From contig JAEOUM010000015.1 of assembly GCA_016839275.1 (NCBI GenBank), positions 1-39,219 on the forward strand: a stretch of 39,219 nt of DNA, given 5' to 3'. The DNA comes from Candidatus Thorarchaeota archaeon. Lineage in GTDB: Archaea > Asgardarchaeota > Thorarchaeia > Thorarchaeales > Thorarchaeaceae. Position 1 is the stretch's first letter; the number at the start of each line of letters is the position of its first letter. The notes beneath the pieces were generated by a model. That model did no database searches, was not told the DNA's origin, and saw only the letters and a program-made list of their open reading frames with translations. Position numbers and translations under genes: made by a program. Below are positions 1 to 8,461 of this stretch, piece after piece.

Positions 1-42
1 CACCTTGTAGAGTGGTTTTAAATCTTTCTTATTTGCTAACAT
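1..42 (-). CDS. N-terminal fragment of a leftward gene, cut by window edge
   Basis: An ATG on the minus strand at 40-42 opens a frame of 14 codons that stays open to the window edge and reads MLANKKDLKPLYKV. An AGGT lies about 9 bases upstream, a weak ribosome binding site. The gene would be divergent from hypE. Too little is visible to name a family, and a chance open frame of this length is quite possible. Confidence 0.25.
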   Translation of the reverse strand, partial: MLANKKDLKPLYKV

Positions 43-126
43 ATAAATTACCTATGAAGTCCAAACAGTACTCTTCAAATACGTATGAGGACTGTCTTGT
101 CAAATAAAACAGTCGGAGGAACACAA

Positions 127-1140
127 ATGCCCAAGATTGAGTCAGCTCACGGAGCCGGTGGAAAAATTATGCAACGATTACTAGAGGAGGTCATTATTCC
201 CTCCTTTTATCATAGAAAGATTGGGACAATCGGTCTTGATGAAATGGATGACGGAGCCACATTAAAAGTGGACACGACTAACCTGATAGTGTGCACTGAC
301 TCGCATACAGTCTATCCACTCTATTTTCCTGGCGGTGATCTCGGCTCTCTGGCTGCTTCCGGAACAGTGAATGATCTTGCAGTGATGGGTGCACGGCCGG
401 TAGCAATGACAAACACGATCATTATTGAAGAGGGTATGGAGATTAAAACTCTTCAGGACATTCTTCGATCTTTGAACTCAATCATTGAACCACTCGGTAT
501 TGCCATGATCGCGGGGGACACAAAGGTCATGCCCCCAGGAACACTTGATGGACTGGTAATGTCTACAACAGGAATAGGTGAGGTCTATCTCGAACGACCG
601 ATATCAGACAGTGGAGCTCAACCAGGTGATGATGTCATAATTTCTGGACCTATTGGAGACCACGGTACAGTGCTCCTAGCACACCGTGAGGGTTTGGAAT
701 TCGAAACTAAGTTGACCAGTGATGTTGCCCCGCTCTGGGAACCAATCCGTGACTGTTTGGATATTGGAGGCGTGCATGCTATGAAAGATCCCACCAGAGG
801 CGGTACAGCAGTTGCATTGAATGAGATTGCATCCAAATCTAAAGTGGAGATGGAACTCAAAGAAACTCAGATACCTGTACGTCCTGCCGTTCAATCTCTT
901 TGTGATGTTCTCGGATTGAATCCACTCCATATGAGTAGTGAGGGGAGAGTTGTGATGGCAGTGGCTTCAGACCACACAGATAATATCCTATCAGCTCTCC
1001 ATAAACACGACACAACAAGAGATGCTCAGGTCGTTGGAACGGTTAAGAAGGGTACGCCTAGAGTTCTTATGAAAACAACAATTGGTGGAAGAAAGGTAAT
1101 TCAAGTACCATACGGCGAGCCAGTACCACGTGTCTGCTAA
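127..1140 (+). CDS. hypE: Hydrogenase maturation protein HypE (carbamoyl dehydratase)
   Basis: HypE dehydrates the carbamoyl group carried on its own C-terminal cysteine to a thiocyanate, giving the CN ligand of the NiFe-hydrogenase active site; in the known pathway it receives the carbamoyl from HypF and passes cyanide to HypC/HypD. The 337-residue protein has the usual family length. It shows the N-terminal HGAGG motif (about residue 8), the GGDLGSLAASGTVNDLAVMG region that shapes the ATP site, AGDTKV near residue 127, and the diagnostic C-terminal PRVC with the catalytic Cys as last residue. I chose the ATG at 127 because GGAGG lies at 115-119; a longer frame starting at 85 has no such site. 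The stop overlaps the stop of convergent scpB. No other hyp gene or hydrogenase is in the window, but the intact C-terminus implies a functional NiFe-hydrogenase elsewhere in the genome. Confidence 0.95.
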   Translation: MPKIESAHGAGGKIMQRLLEEVIIPSFYHRKIGTIGLDEMDDGATLKVDTTNLIVCTDSHTVYPLYFPGGDLGSLAASGTVNDLAVMGARPVAMTNTIIIEEGMEIKTLQDILRSLNSIIEPLGIAMIAGDTKVMPPGTLDGLVMSTTGIGEVYLERPISDSGAQPGDDVIISGPIGDHGTVLLAHREGLEFETKLTSDVAPLWEPIRDCLDIGGVHAMKDPTRGGTAVALNEIASKSKVEMELKETQIPVRPAVQSLCDVLGLNPLHMSSEGRVVMAVASDHTDNILSALHKHDTTRDAQVVGTVKKGTPRVLMKTTIGGRKVIQVPYGEPVPRVC

Positions 1141-1691
1141 AGAACCTCTTGGGCTATCGATTCTTCAGATTCCCGTTGGTCATCAAGAATCTTCTTCATC
1201 TTGAATTTGAGTTGTGCTTTCAACTTCACTCTATCACTGTCAAGACCAAAGTAATCCGCAAAGAGAGGGGTTGTTGTCAGGAGCTTTGATCTCCCCTCGG
1301 GCACGGTATCAATGAATTTCTTCTCAATTAATTCCTTTACATGGTCATAGCAATGTGTTCCTCTCTGTGCTACGAGCTCGGATTGCATTATTGGCTGTTT
1401 TAAAGCAATGAATACGAGGGTCTGCAATGTAGCAAAAGAGAGAAGTCCTCCAGGTATCAACTTTCCAACTCGAGGGGTCAGTTCTGGTTTCAACTGCATC
1501 GCATAACGGTCCCTAGGAAGGGCTACCACCTCAAGTGCTCCTTCTCTCTGATTATACTCAAACCCAAGATTATCCAATATCTTTTGTGTACTCGATTGTG
1601 ACTTGCCGATGAGATCAGAAAGTTCCTCAAGTGTCAATGCCCTGCCGCTAACATAGAGTGCTGCCTCGAGTGTGACCATGTCTTCATCCAA
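1137..1691 (-). CDS. scpB: Segregation and condensation protein ScpB
   Basis: ScpB is a winged-helix kleisin-associated subunit of the SMC-ScpAB condensin, which compacts and helps segregate the chromosome. The 184-residue protein opens with the family pattern of a helix (LEAALYVSGRALTLEELSDL) followed by two winged-helix modules, and includes the typical stretch ending in LIPGGLLSFATLQTLVFIAL around residues 75-98. Its charged C-terminal tail is also usual. The TTG start is supported by GGTGA five bases upstream; an ATG four codons later would be too far from that site. It is the last gene of the leftward smc-scpA-scpB run, 10 bases after scpA, and its stop overlaps the stop of hypE. Confidence 0.9.
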   Translation of the reverse strand: MDEDMVTLEAALYVSGRALTLEELSDLIGKSQSSTQKILDNLGFEYNQREGALEVVALPRDRYAMQLKPELTPRVGKLIPGGLLSFATLQTLVFIALKQPIMQSELVAQRGTHCYDHVKELIEKKFIDTVPEGRSKLLTTTPLFADYFGLDSDRVKLKAQLKFKMKKILDDQRESEESIAQEVL

Positions 1692-1701
1692 CTATATCAC
1701 C

Positions 1702-2409
1702 CTACTTTCTTATCTCAGGTTGAGCCTCTTTTGCCTTCTCCTTAACTTTGGGAAGGTCAAGCATCTTCAACATGATTGTGTTATCCTCATTCATCCAGAT
1801 ATCAATGAAGGCTCTTGCATATAGAAACAACAGTGAAAAGAAGACACGTACAATCTCCTTTCGTGTGTTGTTCAATAGCACATCTGTGAATCTTACAATT
1901 TCTCCAACATTCATGAATCGTTTGAGGTCTGCATATACTTCCGCGATTGTTTCCTCAATATTTGCTTGGTCAATATCCATTGTGAAGGTCAAGGGGTCTG
2001 CCTTTCCTCGATACTTCTGCTTGACGGAAGCAGTTCTCACTCTCGGTTCCTTACTTAACACCTGATCCATCGCAATGAGTAGTTCTTCAATTGTAACACG
2101 TCTATTAGTGAGTCTAAATGGCGGTCTAATGAGAGGAATCTCGAGTTCCCGATCATCATCCCCCTCTTCAGGTGGAAGAATTCCAAGTTGAACAAGTTCT
2201 CTTGTCTTTCGCATGAATATTACAGAAGCTGAGTAAAGTGCATTTCCCGATATACGAAAATCAATGTCCCCCAGTCGTCTCATTTCATTTAGGAATCCTA
2301 CAACCAGTTTTCCTACATCCACATTCCATGGTTCTATCTTGTCCAACTGGAGAATGTCTGTCAGTAGAATGTATGGAGGCGTTGCCCAGAATGGAGAATC
2401 ATCATCCAT
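1702..2409 (-). CDS. scpA: Segregation and condensation protein ScpA (kleisin)
   Basis: ScpA is the kleisin that bridges the two SMC heads and carries ScpB. The protein (235 residues) has the N-terminal helical domain that binds the SMC neck, with PPYILLTDILQLDKIEPWNVDV near residue 10, then an acidic linker, and a C-terminal winged helix at about 165-220 (VGEIVRFTDVLLNN...VVRVFFSLLFLYARA type) that binds the SMC head cap. The ATG at 2409 overlaps the smc stop in a TGATG arrangement, pointing to translational coupling; a TTG one codon earlier is a less likely start. Co-transcription with smc and scpB is the usual arrangement and fits the spacing here. Confidence 0.9.
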   Translation of the reverse strand: MDDDSPFWATPPYILLTDILQLDKIEPWNVDVGKLVVGFLNEMRRLGDIDFRISGNALYSASVIFMRKTRELVQLGILPPEEGDDDRELEIPLIRPPFRLTNRRVTIEELLIAMDQVLSKEPRVRTASVKQKYRGKADPLTFTMDIDQANIEETIAEVYADLKRFMNVGEIVRFTDVLLNNTRKEIVRVFFSLLFLYARAFIDIWMNEDNTIMLKMLDLPKVKEKAKEAQPEIRK

Positions 2410-5400
2410 CAAGTTTCAGCTCCAACCTCCTCCAAGTCCACTGATACTATCCTTGATATTCCATCTTGATTGGACACTCCAACAAGAAGATCCGCTTTCC
2501 TAACTGTGGTGTCCCTCAACGATACCACAACAAATTGCGAAGATTTCGACATCTCTGAAATCAGAAGGGCTACATTGTGAGCGTTTACGTTATCTAGCGC
2601 TGCATCTATCTCATCAAACACATAGAAACTAGCTGGATTATACATCTGAATTGCAAAAATCAATGCAAGCCCTGTGAGTGTCTTTTCACCACCACTCATA
2701 GCATCCAGTGTCACAAGCTCTTTTCCTCGTGGTTTTGACCTTACCGTAATGCCACCCATCAGTGGGTGTTCTGGATTCTCGAGCATCAGATTCCCTTCGC
2801 CGCCTGGTGATAGTTTTGCAAAGACCTTTGCGAAGTTATCTGCAATTTCATTATAGACTGTGAGAAACTTCTGAGTTTTTTCTGCTTCAAGTTCCTCCAT
2901 GAATACTAGAATTTCCTTTCTTTCTTCCTCCAATTTGGTCTTTTTGTCCACAATCTCATCGTATTTTTCTCGTTCAGTATCATAGTCTGTAAGTGCTTTC
3001 AGGTTGACAGGTCCCATTGCCTCAAGTTCTCTCTCTATCTCCCTTATCTTCTCTTCGAACTCTTCTAGCTCGCGATAGGTGAGTTCTCGTTCATCCTTTC
3101 TTTCCTCAAGCGCGTTCTCTGCATCCGTGTGAGTGCCTAAGTCAGCAATGAATCCTACAATATCGTTCTCTAAACGATTTTGTTCGGTCTGTAACCTATA
3201 AACCGCCTTCTCGTTTGAAGTCTGAGCTTCTCGAATCTCTTCGTGTCTTAGTCTGTAATTCCTCAGAGTTTCCTTAAGTTCAAGTTGATACACTCTCTTG
3301 TCCTTAACAGCTTCATCTATTTGCTCACGCTTTTCTTTTAGTTTGACGAATTCGCTCTCTCTCTCTGCCAGTCCTAGCTCAAGTTTCTTGACCTCTTCTT
3401 CAAGACCTGGAAGTATTGAGTCTTGTGCTTGAATCTTCGCCTCCAGCTCAATCGCCTTTGGACCAAGTCGTTCATCTAGAGCCACCCTAAACGATGTGAT
3501 GTCACTTTGGAGTTTCTCACGTTGTTTCTGATATTGTTCCTGTACCTCTTTCAGGTCTCTAATGTCTTGATTGAGTTTTGCAGAATCAGATTTTGCGAGA
3601 TCTTCATTGCATTGATCCCGCTGTGCCATGACTCGTTCTCGTTGGACTGTGAGTTCATCATCGCGTTCTCGAAGGCTCTTTATCTGTGCTTCAAGCTCCC
3701 CTATTGTCAGGTTTGCTTTCTCAATCCTCTCCTTTAGAACCTTCGAGCGATTTTCTTGCTCCTCTAGACGTTCTTCAAACTTTTCTAGTTCTATTCTTGC
3801 ACGATAGTTAGTTTTTGATAGTTCTTGGAGTTCTCTCTCTAGAGCTCTTCTCTCATTTCTTAGGGTGCTCTGCTTACTTCTTAGATCTTTTAGAATATCT
3901 TCAAGTCCCTGAAGTCTTTTGGCTATCTCTGGACTAGTATCTTCTACTTGGAGGGAAAGCCCCTTACCGCTTCTCTGATAGTACCCACCAGTCATCAGAC
4001 CTGACCGCTCGACAAGGTCGCCTTCAAGTGTGACTGAACGTTGACCACGGAATCCAAGACGTTTAGCAGTATCAAAATCCTTTGTCACTATGGTGTCAGA
4101 GAACACAAACTCAAAAGCGGGTTTCATTTTCGCTTCAAACTTCACTAGATTTAGCGCAAAGTCTACAACCCCTTCATCGTTTGGTAGCTTTCGAGGTGGT
4201 TGAGCCTTAATCTTATCAAGAGGAATAAAGGACGCGCGACCAATTCTTTCGCGTTTCAACACATCAACGCAGGCTGTTGCTGCATCCTCGTTTTCCACAA
4301 CTACATATGAGAGTCTATTTCCCCCAGCTATCTCCATTGCAACAGCATAGTCTGGGTCGATAGTACCAAGTTCAGCAACAGTGCCATGAATCCCATTAAT
4401 CTCTCCAGCATCTCTCAGCTCCAAAACTCTCGCAACAGCACGTTGTCTCTTCAGGAATGTATCTTCTGCTTCCTTGAGGGCATCTTGACGGGCTTGAACT
4501 TTGATTAGTTCCTCTCTTGTTGTGGCTACAAGATGAGTGCTTTCATCCACCTCGGCATCAATCGTTGCAAGGCGTTCTGTGATCTCTTCGTATTCCTTCT
4601 TTTTTGACTCTTCGAGTTTTTCATTCTTATCTATTAATTCTCGCCTTTCAGGAATAACCTGGTTCAACTCTGTTAGATCGCCTTCTGCCTTTTCAAGCCC
4701 CTCTGTTGAGTCTCTGACCTCTTCATAAGCAAGTCCAAGTTCTCTATTATCGGACTTTATAGACGATCGTATCTCTGACACTCCTTCGTCGAGCGCGCGT
4801 AGCTGGTTATTTAGGTCCTGTAAGCGTAGAGTGGTTTCGTAATAGCTAGTCTGTTCCTTTTCTGACATCTCTTCTAGACGGATGATTTGAGCTGCTGTGC
4901 TTGAAATCTCTTTTTCAAGAGTATCAAGCTGCGCTGCTTTTTCTTTCATCAGACGCTCATTATCACTCATATCATTCTGTGTGGATTCTAACTCGTCAAG
5001 AACACTCATTCTCTCGTTACTAGCTCTATCGAATTCAAATTGCGCCCGTTCCAAATCCGAGCGAACATGGCTTACTGCTGCTGAAACTATGCCATACTGC
5101 TCAGATATCTTTGCAGAGTCGCCCCCTGTTATCTGATCGATATCGTGGTCTATGGTATCAATCTCTGTTTCTGTTGACGTGATTCCTGTTTCAACTTCAA
5201 CAAGTTCTTTTTCAAGACTACTTGCCTCTTCAGCCCTCTGAGTCAGGCTCTCATTAATGGCATCTATTCTTAGCCTGCCCTTAATAATGCTCCACGCAAG
5301 GATGTCAATTCTGTGCTTCTGAATCTGACCGTTCAAACCTTTATGGCGAAGTGCATCGGATCTCTCTTCCTCTAGTTTCTCGAGTTGACGTCGACGTTCC

Positions 5401-5999
5401 TGCAATTGGGCGTCAACCTTTCCTAGATTACTTTCACTTTCAGCTAGTTTCTTGAGGGCGCGTTCTTTCTGTTCATCATATGCAGAGATTCCAGCAATCT
5501 CTTCAATCATCTTTCGTCGCTCAGTGGGGCTTACTTTCACCATCTGGGCAATCTCTCCCTGAAGTACAAGGTTGTACCCATTTGGATCCACCCCAATGGC
5601 GCCAAGCACATCAATAACAGCTCCTCTAGTAACGGTCTTATTGTTGATACGACAGACCGACTTTCCTGTATCATCCAGTTCTCTCTCTATCACCACCTTG
5701 TCAGCATCAACTTGCAACCTTCTATCTGTATTATTAAAATGAAGTTCAACAGTTGCCTCCTTTGCTTTTGGCGGCATGTTCGGCTTTGGTGGAGAATAGA
5801 GCAAATCTGAGAAGACTGTTGCACGTAAGGTCTTTGCGCTAAGCTGACCTAGGACGAATAAAATGGCATCAATGACATTTGACTTGCCTGAGCCGTTCGG
5901 ACCAACGATACATGTGAAGCCTGGATTGAATTTGATGGTGACTGATTCTCGGCCAAATGATTTGAAGCCCTTGCATACTAGCTTCTCGATATGTACCAA
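2409..5999 (-). CDS. smc: Chromosome segregation ATPase SMC
   Basis: SMC is the long coiled-coil ATPase core of condensin. The protein is about 1196 residues, the normal length. It has the N-terminal head with Walker A GPNGSGKS at about residues 33-40, a first long coiled coil, a hinge at roughly 530-680 (GEINGIHGTVAELG through LMTGGYYQ), a second coiled coil, and the C-terminal head with the ABC signature LDAMSGGEKT and Walker B FYVFDEIDAALD. I prefer the TTG at 5999, which gives MVHIEKLVCKGFKSFG, matching how SMC proteins normally start, with GGGTG six bases before it; another TTG seven codons upstream (6020) is possible. It heads the leftward operon with scpA and scpB. Inverted repeats at 6076-6122 lie in its upstream region. 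Confidence 0.95.
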   Translation of the reverse strand: MVHIEKLVCKGFKSFGRESVTIKFNPGFTCIVGPNGSGKSNVIDAILFVLGQLSAKTLRATVFSDLLYSPPKPNMPPKAKEATVELHFNNTDRRLQVDADKVVIERELDDTGKSVCRINNKTVTRGAVIDVLGAIGVDPNGYNLVLQGEIAQMVKVSPTERRKMIEEIAGISAYDEQKERALKKLAESESNLGKVDAQLQERRRQLEKLEEERSDALRHKGLNGQIQKHRIDILAWSIIKGRLRIDAINESLTQRAEEASSLEKELVEVETGITSTETEIDTIDHDIDQITGGDSAKISEQYGIVSAAVSHVRSDLERAQFEFDRASNERMSVLDELESTQNDMSDNERLMKEKAAQLDTLEKEISSTAAQIIRLEEMSEKEQTSYYETTLRLQDLNNQLRALDEGVSEIRSSIKSDNRELGLAYEEVRDSTEGLEKAEGDLTELNQVIPERRELIDKNEKLEESKKKEYEEITERLATIDAEVDESTHLVATTREELIKVQARQDALKEAEDTFLKRQRAVARVLELRDAGEINGIHGTVAELGTIDPDYAVAMEIAGGNRLSYVVVENEDAATACVDVLKRERIGRASFIPLDKIKAQPPRKLPNDEGVVDFALNLVKFEAKMKPAFEFVFSDTIVTKDFDTAKRLGFRGQRSVTLEGDLVERSGLMTGGYYQRSGKGLSLQVEDTSPEIAKRLQGLEDILKDLRSKQSTLRNERRALERELQELSKTNYRARIELEKFEERLEEQENRSKVLKERIEKANLTIGELEAQIKSLRERDDELTVQRERVMAQRDQCNEDLAKSDSAKLNQDIRDLKEVQEQYQKQREKLQSDITSFRVALDERLGPKAIELEAKIQAQDSILPGLEEEVKKLELGLAERESEFVKLKEKREQIDEAVKDKRVYQLELKETLRNYRLRHEEIREAQTSNEKAVYRLQTEQNRLENDIVGFIADLGTHTDAENALEERKDERELTYRELEEFEEKIREIERELEAMGPVNLKALTDYDTEREKYDEIVDKKTKLEEERKEILVFMEELEAEKTQKFLTVYNEIADNFAKVFAKLSPGGEGNLMLENPEHPLMGGITVRSKPRGKELVTLDAMSGGEKTLTGLALIFAIQMYNPASFYVFDEIDAALDNVNAHNVALLISEMSKSSQFVVVSLRDTTVRKADLLVGVSNQDGISRIVSVDLEEVGAET

Positions 6000-6075
6000 G
6001 TCTCGCACCCTTCCCGGCAAGTTCGTTTTTTTGGCATGTTGGCTTGTGTGTTATTCCGATGTTACACAGGCCTAA

Positions 6076-6122
6076 ATACCGTTGGTATGACTAGAGTAAT
6101 ACCCAAGCTACATGTGGGTATT
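6076..6122. repeat. Inverted repeats between roadblock 1 and smc
   Basis: AATACCCA at 6098-6105 is perfectly matched by TGGGTATT at 6115-6122 with a 9-base loop, and a smaller pair ATACC (6076-6080) and GGTAT (6084-6088) with a 3-base loop lies just beside it. All four arms share the ATACC/GGTAT core. The site is upstream of leftward smc and downstream of the leftward roadblock gene. It could be an operator for the condensin operon or a 3' end signal for roadblock 1; there is no following T run in either direction, which favours the operator idea. Confidence 0.4.
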
Positions 6123-6186
6123 GGTCTGTACGTCATATGCTCAAATTAACAAAGCACAGAAAAGTGTAACTCTGTTGACCTATGGA

Positions 6187-6558
6187 CTACTTAGCACCTA
6201 GAATTGAGAGTAAAGAACGACGAAGAGCCATCCGTAGTAGTCCCATTGACTCTCGAGCGCCTTCTCCAGCTACTGCAGCCATTACTATCTTCACATCACC
6301 CAAGATTATTACAAATCCATGATCTGAGGCAATGCTCACTTCCTTGAGACCTCCTTTATCAAGACCCGCTGCCAGCTGAGAAGAGTTGGCTGCTATCTTT
6401 ACTGCGAGATCTGCAACGTCAGAATGCTTGATGCCTCCTGTTATTGTATGACCAAAGAGTACCTTTCCTTTTGCATCGCAGATGATTATACCCTGAAGGT
6501 CTGCATTACTCGCCATGGTCTCCGCAACAATCTCTTCGATCTTCGCTTGATTCACCAT
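6187..6558 (-). CDS. Roadblock/LC7 domain protein 1
   Basis: Roadblock/LC7 proteins are small alpha-beta dimerisation modules that regulate or scaffold Ras-superfamily GTPases (bacterial MglB, eukaryotic Ragulator and dynein light chain). This 123-residue protein shows the family pattern: an N-terminal helix (IEEIVAETMASNADLQG), the strand turn IIICDAKGKVLFG, a long helix with DVADLAVKIAANSSQLAAGL, the strand EVSIASDHGFVIILGDVKIVMAAV, and a final helix with GLLRMALRRSLLSIL. It is divergent from the Sec23/24-like gene across a 184-base shared upstream region. AAGGAGG at 6570-6576 is its ribosome binding site. The partner GTPase cannot be told from sequence; the nearest is at 10456. Confidence 0.85.
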   Translation of the reverse strand: MVNQAKIEEIVAETMASNADLQGIIICDAKGKVLFGHTITGGIKHSDVADLAVKIAANSSQLAAGLDKGGLKEVSIASDHGFVIILGDVKIVMAAVAGEGARESMGLLRMALRRSLLSILGAK

Positions 6559-6569
6559 CTATGTATTAT

Positions 6570-6624
6570 CCTCCTTGGAGGTCTCGAATGACTAGTTGGG
6601 TCTTGAGAGCTGAAGTCTATATAT
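6570..6624 (-). promoter_or_regulatory. Promoter and ribosome binding site of roadblock 1
   Basis: On the minus strand a TATA-like GATATATAG (core 6618-6624) lies about 60 bases before the ATG at 6558, which fits a start of transcription near 6593. The AAGGAGG binding site is one half of the perfect palindrome CCTCC-AA-GGAGG (6570-6581), so the leader RNA could fold back on its own ribosome binding site; that role is inference. Confidence 0.45.
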
Positions 6625-6690
6625 CTTATGCGTTGCTCTCTAATGCATCGGATATTAGAGCCACAATCATAAGGAAAGTCGTCGATTGAC

Positions 6691-6713
6691 TTAAAACCCC
6701 TCACGTGAAGGGT
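6691..6713 (+). promoter_or_regulatory. TATA-like element and palindromic operator of the Sec23/24-like gene
   Basis: TTAAAA at 6691-6696 is a plausible TATA element. It runs straight into an 18-base palindrome, ACCCcTCACGTGAaGGGT (6696-6713), with one mismatched pair. Transcription starting about 25 bases past the TATA element would begin just after the palindrome, so a bound protein there would block it. The ribosome binding site GGAGG follows at 6728-6732. Confidence 0.45.
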
Positions 6714-6742
6714 GGCTGAATTATTTTGGAGGCGAATATATC

Positions 6743-8371
6743 ATGCCTATGTTACGAACTAGCTCAGAGGCTTTTCCAGCGTCGAAAGATGTTCTGAGTG
6801 ATATTCCATATGTCTTACGTGTAGAGTTTAGCCACCTTACACATGAGACCACCAAGATTGTAGGTAAACCTATAGCTTGCCACAAGTGTAATGGTTTCCT
6901 TCTCAGTGTAGACCAGATTCAGGATGACCCAAAGGTTGGCAAGCATTTTGTTTGCCCATTCTGTGGGACACTGAATGTCATCGAGGGCGAAATTGTCGTT
7001 GCTGGAGATGATACAGATTTTGTTGTAGAACCACCAAAAATCAAGACTGATTCCGACACAGGTACAGTTTCAGCAGGTGGGAGGTCTTTTCTCGCGCTCA
7101 TTGATGTGTCTGGCTCGATGAGCGGAGCCAATCTTGCAGCAGTTAAGCGTAGTTTGAATACATCGATTGACAGCCTTGCCTCAAATGCCCCGGACACAAT
7201 GTTTGGTCTGATTGAATTTGAGAGTAGTGTAATTGCCAGGAATTTGGAAAATGGTGAACCCGTTCAGCTACCACAGTCATCATTTGCCAATCTAGATGCT
7301 ATTATGGAGTCAACTAAGAAACTCCTTGATAAAATCAAGCTTGTTAATATTGGAAAGAACGCGAAAAAGCTAAAAGGGCATGTTCAAGCCCTTCGAGATC
7401 AGGGTGGTACAGCTCTCGGTCCTGCGGTCGCAATGGCATATGTTGTTGCGAAACATCGAGATGTTGGACGAGTAGTACTCCTGACTGATGGTCTCGCCAA
7501 TGAAGGAATTGGCGCCCTTGAGGGCTACCAAGTCACCCCTGCAAACAAGTACTACGAAGATTTAGGAAAGATGTTCTTAGGGATTGGAGCATCTGTTGAT
7601 GTCGTTGGTATTGCATCGGGTGCGGGTATGGAACTAAAGACGCTAGGCTTGCTACCGGAGGCGACTGGAGGGCAGATGTACTATGTCACACCAAATGAAC
7701 TAGACCGAAGCATCTCTGAACTTGCTGGTGCATCAATGCTAGGTCGTGATGTTGAGGTCCGTCTTGTGACACCTCCTAGTATAACAATCAAAGATGCGTC
7801 TGGCGTGTCACGAGCGGTTGTTGACACCTTGAAAAAGAAGAGCGAGAGCAAGATTGGTGTTGTGGGCGCAGATAATGAGCTCTACTTCGAAGTGGCACCC
7901 AACAGGGAACTCAAAGAATCTGAGGTACCCATTCAAGTTCAAGTAACTTACACTGATGAAGAGGGTGCTCGTAGGATCCGTGCGGTTACGACTATGCTCA
8001 AGGTGTCAAAGAAGGAAGATGAAATCATGGCCACTCTCGATCCGACTGTAGGCGCCACTTTTGTGACCCAAAAAGCTGGTGAAGAGTCCTTCAGTGGTGA
8101 GCGTGAGAAAGGTCGAGCGAGAATTGCATCCTTTAGGTCTGCAATGAAACGGAAAGCTGGAACAGCTCCAAAGTCCGTCCAGGCAATGCTTCAAAAGGCT
8201 GATGATGCTCTTAATGTTGAAGATAAGGAAATTCAACGACAGGAGGAGATGCTAAAGGCTCAACCTGCATCAGCTCCTTCAGGTGTAGCTGATGAAGCCT
8301 TTACTGAGAACTTAGCTCAGATGAAACGGAGTTCAAAGACGCTTTTCAAGAAAGATGTGGATGAGGAATAA
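6743..8371 (+). CDS. Sec23/Sec24-like protein (zinc finger, vWA trunk, beta-sandwich)
   Basis: The 542-residue protein follows the domain order of the COPII inner-coat proteins Sec23/Sec24. A zinc finger uses Cys46, Cys49, Cys71 and Cys74 (ACHKC and VCPFCGTLN). A vWA-type trunk follows at about 115-335, with DVSGS (121-125), GGTAL (221-225) and LLTDG (246-250); TGGQMYYVTPNELDRS recalls the TGGYM region of Sec23. A beta-sandwich at about 340-425 ends in RRIRAVTTMLKV, like the KRIRVTTIAR of Sec23. The last 110 residues are helical and charged, and the gelsolin-like domain of Sec23/24 is absent. Unlike in Sec23, the metal-ion site D-x-S-x-S, Thr223 and Asp249 look intact, so it may bind a divalent metal. 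No signal peptide or membrane segment is seen, so it is probably cytosolic. It may be a membrane-curvature or scaffold protein; a general vWA protein is the alternative. Sec23/24-domain proteins have been reported from Thorarchaeota. Confidence 0.75.
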   Translation: MPMLRTSSEAFPASKDVLSDIPYVLRVEFSHLTHETTKIVGKPIACHKCNGFLLSVDQIQDDPKVGKHFVCPFCGTLNVIEGEIVVAGDDTDFVVEPPKIKTDSDTGTVSAGGRSFLALIDVSGSMSGANLAAVKRSLNTSIDSLASNAPDTMFGLIEFESSVIARNLENGEPVQLPQSSFANLDAIMESTKKLLDKIKLVNIGKNAKKLKGHVQALRDQGGTALGPAVAMAYVVAKHRDVGRVVLLTDGLANEGIGALEGYQVTPANKYYEDLGKMFLGIGASVDVVGIASGAGMELKTLGLLPEATGGQMYYVTPNELDRSISELAGASMLGRDVEVRLVTPPSITIKDASGVSRAVVDTLKKKSESKIGVVGADNELYFEVAPNRELKESEVPIQVQVTYTDEEGARRIRAVTTMLKVSKKEDEIMATLDPTVGATFVTQKAGEESFSGEREKGRARIASFRSAMKRKAGTAPKSVQAMLQKADDALNVEDKEIQRQEEMLKAQPASAPSGVADEAFTENLAQMKRSSKTLFKKDVDEE

Positions 8372-8400
8372 TCTTCTCTAAGTCATTATTAGTCTAAAAA

Positions 8401-8437
8401 GCCGTGCTTGTTTTTAGCACGGCGCTCGTTTCTTTTT
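8401..8437 (+). terminator. Hairpin plus T-rich tract after the Sec23/24-like gene
   Basis: GCCGTGC (8401-8407) and GCACGGC (8417-8423) form a perfect 7-pair stem with a U-rich 9-base loop, followed by a T-rich stretch TTTCTTTTTA ending at 8437. It sits 30 bases after the stop codon and is the most terminator-like structure in the window. Confidence 0.6.
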
Positions 8438-8461
8438 ATGTAACACACCCTTGTATAAGCT

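Noticed and set aside
85-126. Longer N-terminus for HypE starting at 85
   Set aside because: The added 14 residues do not match the family, and GGAGG sits just before the ATG at 127.
2900-5400. Rightward open frames within smc
   Set aside because: They are short shadows of the coiled-coil coding sequence with Ser/Leu-rich products and no start signals.
1137-5999. SMC-ScpA-ScpB as a sign of bacterial contamination
   Set aside because: Archaea also encode SMC with ScpA/ScpB, and the flanking genes with archaeal ribosome binding sites belong to the same sequence.
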